From positions 6,072,672 to 6,136,671 of the forward strand of contig JAPWDM010000001.1 in NCBI GenBank assembly GCA_035578155.1: a DNA stretch of 64,000 nt, read 5' to 3'. The DNA comes from Brachynemurus nebulosus (Eukaryota; Arthropoda; Insecta; Neuroptera; Myrmeleontidae). How positions within the stretch are numbered: position 1 is the stretch's first letter; each line of letters begins with the position of its first letter. Shown piece after piece: positions 58,221 through 64,000 of this stretch. Made by a program: the position numbers and the translations under genes. The notes below the pieces were generated by a model, which ran no database searches, had not been told where the DNA came from, and saw only the letters and a list, made by a program, of their open reading frames with translations.

Positions 58221-59892
58221 TACAGATACCGATACAGATAAAATTATTACATAATTCGATTTCACCACTGGGTTGGTCATCGAATAGATGCTTGAATAGC
58301 GAAGTCTGGCAAAAGTTCTAGAATATTCTTTCAATAATCAGAAAAGACATAAAAAATCCTTAATCAATGGATTGTCCAACGAAAAAGTAAGCAAGTACCG
58401 ATATTTAGAATAAGTTCTAGAATATTATTTTTGGAAATTAGAAAGAATATCGAATATCAGACTTCATAACCACATTTTTCATCGAAAAGCGATCAATTAA
58501 CGGAATTCGGCAAAGGTTCGAGAATATTCTATTCTGAAAATAGAAAATATATCCAAAAACCGACTTCACCATTGGTTTGGGCCTCAAAAAAGTGTCCAAA
58601 TAGCAGAATTCGTCAAAAGTTCTAGAATATTTTTTTGGAAAAAGGAAAAATTATTGAAAATATGGCATCACCATTAGATGGTTCATCAAAAAAGTGACCA
58701 AAAAATGAAATTCGGTAAAAGCTCTAGAATATTCTATGTGAAAATCAGATAAGATATCCAAAGCTTGATTTCACCATCGGATTAGTTAGTTAAAAAGGAT
58801 CCATGTAGCGAAATTTAACGAAAGTTCGAGAATGTTCTATCTGGATATCAGCAAGGATATCGAAAAATTTACTTCACCATTTGTTTAGTCATCGAAAAAC
58901 AAGTTAAATACAGGTGAAAAAATTTGACAAAAATTTCTGTTCGAAAGTTAATAAAGATGTCGAAAAACCAATATCACTATTAGAAGAATTATTGAAATAG
59001 AAGCTAAATAAAGATATTTAACAAAAGTTTTAGAATGTTCTGTAGCAAAGATAAAGAATTAGTTATCATAAACTGGTCATAATTGATGAATTTAGGCTCC
59101 ATCCATTGATTTGGTCAACGATAGTATATTTTTAAAAAAATGACAAATCGGTATTTTTCGCAATCGTAAACTTTAATCGTAAATATCTCCTAAACGGTGC
59201 GTCACAGCTCAAAAATAACGAAATTTTTTAAGGCTTAAGCAAAGCAAGTTGTGGGCATTCCGAACGTATTGCGGCTATCAAAACCTACTTTTCGTTATCG
59301 AAAATTATCGATACTGGGTAACTTGTCATAAATTGGTTATAACTAGTTAATTTAGACTCTGTTAGTCCCACTGCTCTGGTTAGTAACCGAACAATTTTAT
59401 AAAAAACCACTTTTCGTTAACTTTCGCTATCGAAAACTTTAAACGTAAATATCTCCTAAACGGTGCGTCGTAGCCCAAAAATAACGAAATTTTTGAAGGA
59501 TTACGCGAAGCAAGTTGTTGGTATTCCGAACGTATTGCGACTATCAAAACCTACTTTTCGTTATCGAAAATTATTGATACCGCGTAACTTGTCATAAATT
59601 GGTTATAATCAGTTAATTTAGACTCTGTTAGTCCCATTGCTCTGGTCAGTAACCGAACAATTTTATAAAAAACTACTTTTCGTTAACTTTCGCTATCGAA
59701 AAGTTTAATCGTAAATATCTCCTAAACGGTGCGTCGTAGCCCAAAAATAACGAAATTTTTGAAGGCTTTAGCGAAGCAAGTTGTGGGTATGTGGCTTTAA
59801 TTATTATAATACATACCTAGAATTAGTTTAATTTGTGAATAACGTTCAAACCTTTAAATTTACCTATAATAGACTCGCCATAAATTTATTAA
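58221..59892 (+). repeat. Subtelomeric unit 3, broken at its end
   Basis: Same order as units 1 and 2 with three 266-bp anchors. It stops at ATAAATTTATTAA, where other units continue ACCAAAAGTTAC, and is joined directly to TTAGG repeats of the opposite polarity. About 310 bp of the unit end are missing. It has a 5-bp loss (TAGTC) near 59103 relative to the others. Confidence 0.95.
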
Positions 59893-60334
59893 GGTTAGGT
59901 TAGGTTAGGTTAGGTTAGGTTAGGTTAGGTTAAGTTAGGTTAGGTTAGGTTAGGTTAGGTTAGGTTAGGTTAGGTTAGGTTAGGTTAGGTTAGGTTAGGT
60001 TAGGGTAGGTTAGGTTAGGGTAGGTTAGGTTAGGTTAGGTTAGGTTAGGTTAGGTTAGGTTAGGTTATGTTAGGTTAGGTTAGGTTAGGTTAGGTTAGGT
60101 TAGGTTAGGTTAGGTTAGGTTAGGTTAGGTTAGGTTAGGTTAGGTTAGGTTAGGTTAGGTTAGGTTAGGTTAGGTTAGGTTAGGTTAGGTTAGGTTAGGT
60201 TAGGTTAGGTTAGGTTAGGTTAGGTTAGGTTAGGTTAGGTTAGGTTAGGTTAGGTTAGGTTAGGTTAGGTTAGGTTAGGTTAGGTTAGGTTAGGTTAGGT
60301 TAGGTTAGGTTAGGTTAGGTTAGGTTAGGTTAGG
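59893..60334. repeat. (TTAGG)n tract at the polarity switch
   Basis: 442 bp of TTAGG on the + strand with a few changes (TTAAG, TAGGG, TTATG). It lies between the broken end of unit 3 and inverted unit 4. Confidence 0.97.
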
Positions 60335-62522
60335 TATTAACTACTGGAATGTTAATATTCACTTGGATTAATATTAATTATTATTAACTGAAAATAAATG
60401 TCTATTTAAAATAATTGATTATTGTAATTACCAATTATCGTTTTGCAATTGATTATGTTGTCTTGATACTTTTTTTTTGGCAGTTTTTGGCAGTCATCCG
60501 GTTTATACGCGATTTATACGAAGGGTTCCGAATATAACCAACGGCCATTGGTTGTTACACAATTTTTGTAACTTTTGGTTAATAAATTTATGGGGAGTCT
60601 ATTATAGGTAAATTTAAAGGTGTGAACGTTATTCACAAATTAAACTAATTCTAGGTATGTATTATAATAATTAAAGCCACATACCCACAACTTGCTTCGC
60701 TCAAGCCTTCAAAAATTTCGTTATTTTTGGGCTACGACGCACCGTTTAGGAGATATTTACGATTAAACTTTTCGATAGCGAAAGTTAACGAAAAGTAGTT
60801 TTTTATAAAATTGTTCGGTTACTGACCAGAGCAATGGGACTAACAGAGTCTAAATTAACTGATTATAACCAATTTATGACAAGTTACGCGGTATCGATAA
60901 TTTTCGATAACGAAAAGTAGGTTTTGATAGTCGCAATACGTTCGGAATACCAACAACTTGCTTCGCGTAATCCTTCAAAAATTTCGTTATTTTTGGGCTA
61001 CGACGCACCGTTTAGGAGATATTTACGTTTAAAGTTTTCGATAGCGAAAGTTAACGAAAAGTGGTTTTTTATAAAATTGTTCGGTTACTGACCAGAGCAA
61101 TGGGACTAACAGAGTCTAAATTAACTGATTATAACCAGTTTATGACAAGTTACGCGGTATCGATAATTTTCGATAACGAAAAGTAGGTTTTGATAGTCGC
61201 AATACGTTCGGAATACCAACAACTTACTTCGCGTAATCCTTCAAAAATTTCGTTATTTTTGGGCTACGACGCACCGTTTAGGAGATATTTACGTTTAAAG
61301 TTTTCGATAGCGAAAGTTAACGAAAAGTGGTTTTTTATAAAATTGTTCGGTTACTAACCAGAGCAGTGGGACTAACAAAGTCTAAATTAACTAGTTATAA
61401 CGAATTTATGACAAGTTACCCAGTATCGATAATTTTCGATAACGAAAAGTAGGTTTTGATAGTCGCAATACGTTCGGAATACCAACAACTTGCTTCGCGT
61501 AATCCTTCAAAAATTTCGTTATTTTTGGGCTACGACGCACCGTTTAGGAGATATTTACGATTAAAGTTTACGATTGCGAAAAATACCGATTTGTCATTTT
61601 TTTAAAAATATACTATCGTTGACCAAATCAATGGGACTAATGGAGCCTAAATTCATCAATTATGACCAGTTTATGATAAATAATTCTTTATCTTTGCTAC
61701 AGAACATTCTAAAACTTTTGTTAAATATCTTTATTTAGCTTCTATTTCAATAATTCTTCTAATAGTGATATTGGTTTTTCGACATCTTTATTAACTTTCG
61801 AACAGAAATTTTTGTCAAATTTTTTCACCTGTATTTAACTTGTTTTTCGATGACTAAACAAATGGTGAAGTAAATTTTTCGATATCCTTGCTGATATCCA
61901 GATAGAACATTCTCGAACTTTCGTTAAATTTCGCTACATGGATCCTTTTTAACTAACTAATCCGATGGTGAAATCAAGTTTTGGATATCTTATCTGATTT
62001 TCACATAGAATATTCTAGAGCTTTTACCGAATTTCATTTTTTGGTCACTTTTTTGATGAACCATCTAATGGTGATGCCATATTTTCAATAATTTTTCCTT
62101 TTTCCAAAAAAATATTCTGGAACTTTTGACGAATTCTGCTATTTGGACACTTTTTTGATGGCCAAACCAATGGTGAAGTCGGTTTTTGGATATATTTTCT
62201 ATTTTCAGAATAGAATATTCTCGAACCTTTGCCGAATTCCGTTAATTGATCGCTTTTCGATGAAAAATGTGGTTATGAAGTTAGATATTCGATATTCTTT
62301 CTAATTTCCAAAAAGAATATTCTAGAACTTATTCTAAATATCGGTACTTGCTTACTTTTTCGTTGGACAATCCATTGATTAAGGATTTTTTATGTCTTTT
62401 CTGATTATTGAAAGAATATTCTAGAACTTTTGCCAGACTTCGCTATTCAAGCATCTATTCGATGACCAACCCAGTGGTGAAATCGAATTATGTAATAATT
62501 TTATCTGTATCTGTATCTGTAT
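60335..62522 (-). repeat. Subtelomeric unit 4, inverted (2.19 kb, four 266-bp anchors)
   Basis: Reads as the reverse complement of units 1-3, starting GTATTAACTACTGGAATGTT and ending TATCTGTATCTGTATCTG. It has the highest 266-bp copy number (four) and is complete, bounded by TTAGG on both sides. Its telomere-facing end carries the CAGATA-rich part. Confidence 0.95.
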
Positions 62523-64000
62523 AGGTTAGGTTAGGTTAGGTTAGGTTAGGTTAGGTTAGGTTAGGTTAGGTTAGGTTAGGTTAGGTTAGGTTAGGTTAGG
62601 TTAGGTTAGGTTAGGTTAGGTTAGGTTAGGTTAGGTTAGGTTAGGTTAGGTTAGGTTAGGTTAGGTTAGGTTAGGTTAGGTTAGGTTAGGTTAGGTTAGG
62701 TTAGGTTAGGTTAGGTTAGGTTAGGTTAGGTTAGGTTAGGTTAGGTTAGGTTAGGTTAGGTTAGGTTAGGTTAGGTTAGGTTAGGTTAGGTTAGGTTAGG
62801 TTAGGTTAGGTTAGGTTAGGTTAGGTTAGGTTAGGTTAGGTTAGGTTAGGTTAGGTTAGGTTAGGTTAGGTTAGGTTAGGTTAGGTTAGGTTAGGTTAGG
62901 TTAGGTTAGGTTAGGTTAGGTTAGGTTAGGTTAGGTTAGGTTAGGTTAGGTTAGGTTAGGTTAGGTTAGGTTAGGTTAGGTTAGGTTAGGTTAGGTTAGG
63001 TTAGGTTAGGTTAGGTTAGGTTAGGTTAGGTTAGGTTAGGTTAGGTTAGGTTAGGTTAGGTTAGGTTAGGTTAGGTTAGGTTAGGTTAGGTTAGGTTAGG
63101 TTAGGTTAGGTTAGGTTAGGTTAGGTTAGGTTAGGTTAGGTTAGGTTAGGTTAGGTTAGGTTAGGTTAGGTTAGGTTAGGTTAGGTTAGGTTAGGTTAGG
63201 TTAGGTTAGGTAGGTTAGGTTAGGTTAGGTTAGGTTAGGTTAGGTTAGGTTAGGTTAGGTTAGGTTAGGTTAGGTTAGGTTAGGTTAGGTTAGGTTAGGT
63301 TAGGTTAGGTTAGTTAGGTTAGGTTAGGTTAGGTTAGGTTAGGTTAGGTTAGGTTAGGTTAGGTTAGGTTAGGTTAGGTTAGGTTAGGTTAGGTTAGGTT
63401 AGGTTAGGTTAGGTTAGGTTAGGTTAGGTTAGGTTAGGTTAGGTTAGGTTAGGTTAGGTTAGGTTAGGTTAGGTTAGGTTAGGTTAGGTTAGGTTAGGTT
63501 AGGTTAGGTTAGGTTAGGTTAGGTTAGGTTAGGTTAGGTTAGGTTAGGTTAGGTTAGGTTAGGTTAGGTTAGGTTAGGTTAGGTTAGGTTAGGTTAGGTT
63601 AGGTTAGGTTAGGTTAGGTTAGGTTAGGTTAGGTTAGGTTAGGTTAGGTTAGGTTAGGTTAGGTTAGGTTAGGTTAGGTTAGGTTAGGTTAGGTTAGGTT
63701 AGGTTAGGTTAGGTTAGGTTAGGTTAGGTTAGGTTAGGTTAGGTTAGGTTAGGTTAGGTTAGGTTAGGTAGGTTAGGTTAGGTTAGGTTAGGTTAGGTTA
63801 GGTTAGGTTAGGTTAGGTTAGGTTAGGTTAGGTTAGGTTAGGTTAGGTTAGGTTAGGTTAGGTTAGGTTAGGTTAGGTTAGGTTAGGTTAGGTTAGGTTA
63901 GGTTAGGTTAGGTTAGGTTAGGTTAGGTTAGGTTAGGTTAGGTTAGGTTAGGTTAGGTTAGGTTAGGTTAGGTTAGGTTAGGTTAGGTTAGGTTAGGTTA
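62523..64000. repeat. Terminal (TTAGG)n telomere array
   Basis: 1,478 bp of almost perfect TTAGG to the window edge, G-strand outward. Three phase shifts are visible: near 63210 (TTAGGTAGG), 63312 (TTAGTTAGG) and 63768 (GGTAGG). The canonical insect telomere repeat; the chromosome end is expected to the right. Confidence 0.97.

Noticed and set aside
54486..62522. Subtelomeric units as coding or transposon with its own transposase
   Set aside because: Stops are frequent in all frames, there is no long frame, and there are no terminal inverted repeats or TSDs; the units are bounded only by telomeric repeats.
50376..64000. CRISPR-like array of short repeats and spacers
   Set aside because: The short repeats are contiguous TTAGG telomeric DNA and the intervening sequences are long homologous units; this is a eukaryotic chromosome end.

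Overview
The window is repeat-rich, AT-rich insect DNA from a chromosome end. The last 1.48 kb (62523-64000) is a nearly pure (TTAGG)n array with the G-rich strand running 5'->3' off the right edge, as expected at an insect telomere. TTAGG telomeres exclude Diptera. The repeat content (SART/TRAS-type retrotransposon in the telomeric repeats, piggyBac, hAT, pogo-like, PIF/Harbinger and Penelope remnants, tRNA-like SINEs) fits several orders, and I cannot fix the order or species. No single-copy host gene was found. Only one long intact frame exists, a 976-aa retrotransposon ORF2.

Layout. From 1 to about 47.5 kb the sequence is a graveyard of short and nested DNA transposons, mostly non-coding. 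Their ends can be read from inverted repeats and target-site duplications (TSDs): a family with TA TSDs and GGG-starting ends that keeps a degenerate PHD-like zinc finger (190-1595, 3562-5009, 16642-18450, 43048-44031); piggyBac-type TTAA insertions (3472-5460, 14990-15448) and a piggyBac transposase relic (about 47.1-47.5 kb); hAT-type 8-bp-TSD insertions (6188-7370, 14631-14940, 16886-17633, 25625-26348, 26357-27165); PIF/Harbinger-like 3-bp-TSD elements (11446-12110, 21401-22653); long foldback elements (27886-29296, 38368-39110, 39842-40439); a Penelope-like GIY-YIG remnant (33.6-34.5 kb); and tRNA-like SINEs near 13-14 kb and 35.8 kb.

From 47.67 kb to the end is the subtelomere. It consists of a repeated unit of 1.66-2.19 kb, each copy bounded by telomeric repeats, plus two fragments of SART-type telomere-repeat-targeting non-LTR retrotransposons. 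The units contain an exact 266-bp-period internal repeat present 3, 2, 3 and 4 times in units 1-4. A partial copy at 47.67-48.24 kb retains 221 bp that the other copies lack, so it looks closest to the ancestral form. Between 48.2 and 59.9 kb the telomeric tracts read CCTAA on the + strand; from 59893 onward they read TTAGG. Polarity therefore flips inside a truncated unit, and the 48-60 kb block is inverted relative to the chromosome end.

How it fits together: a chromosome end that seems to have been extended in three ways, by TTAGG repeats, by SART-type insertion into them, and by copying of a subtelomeric unit together with flanking telomeric DNA. The last resembles templated or circle-mediated telomere recombination. 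This is inferred from layout only. Element boundaries were read by eye and may be off by a few bases.
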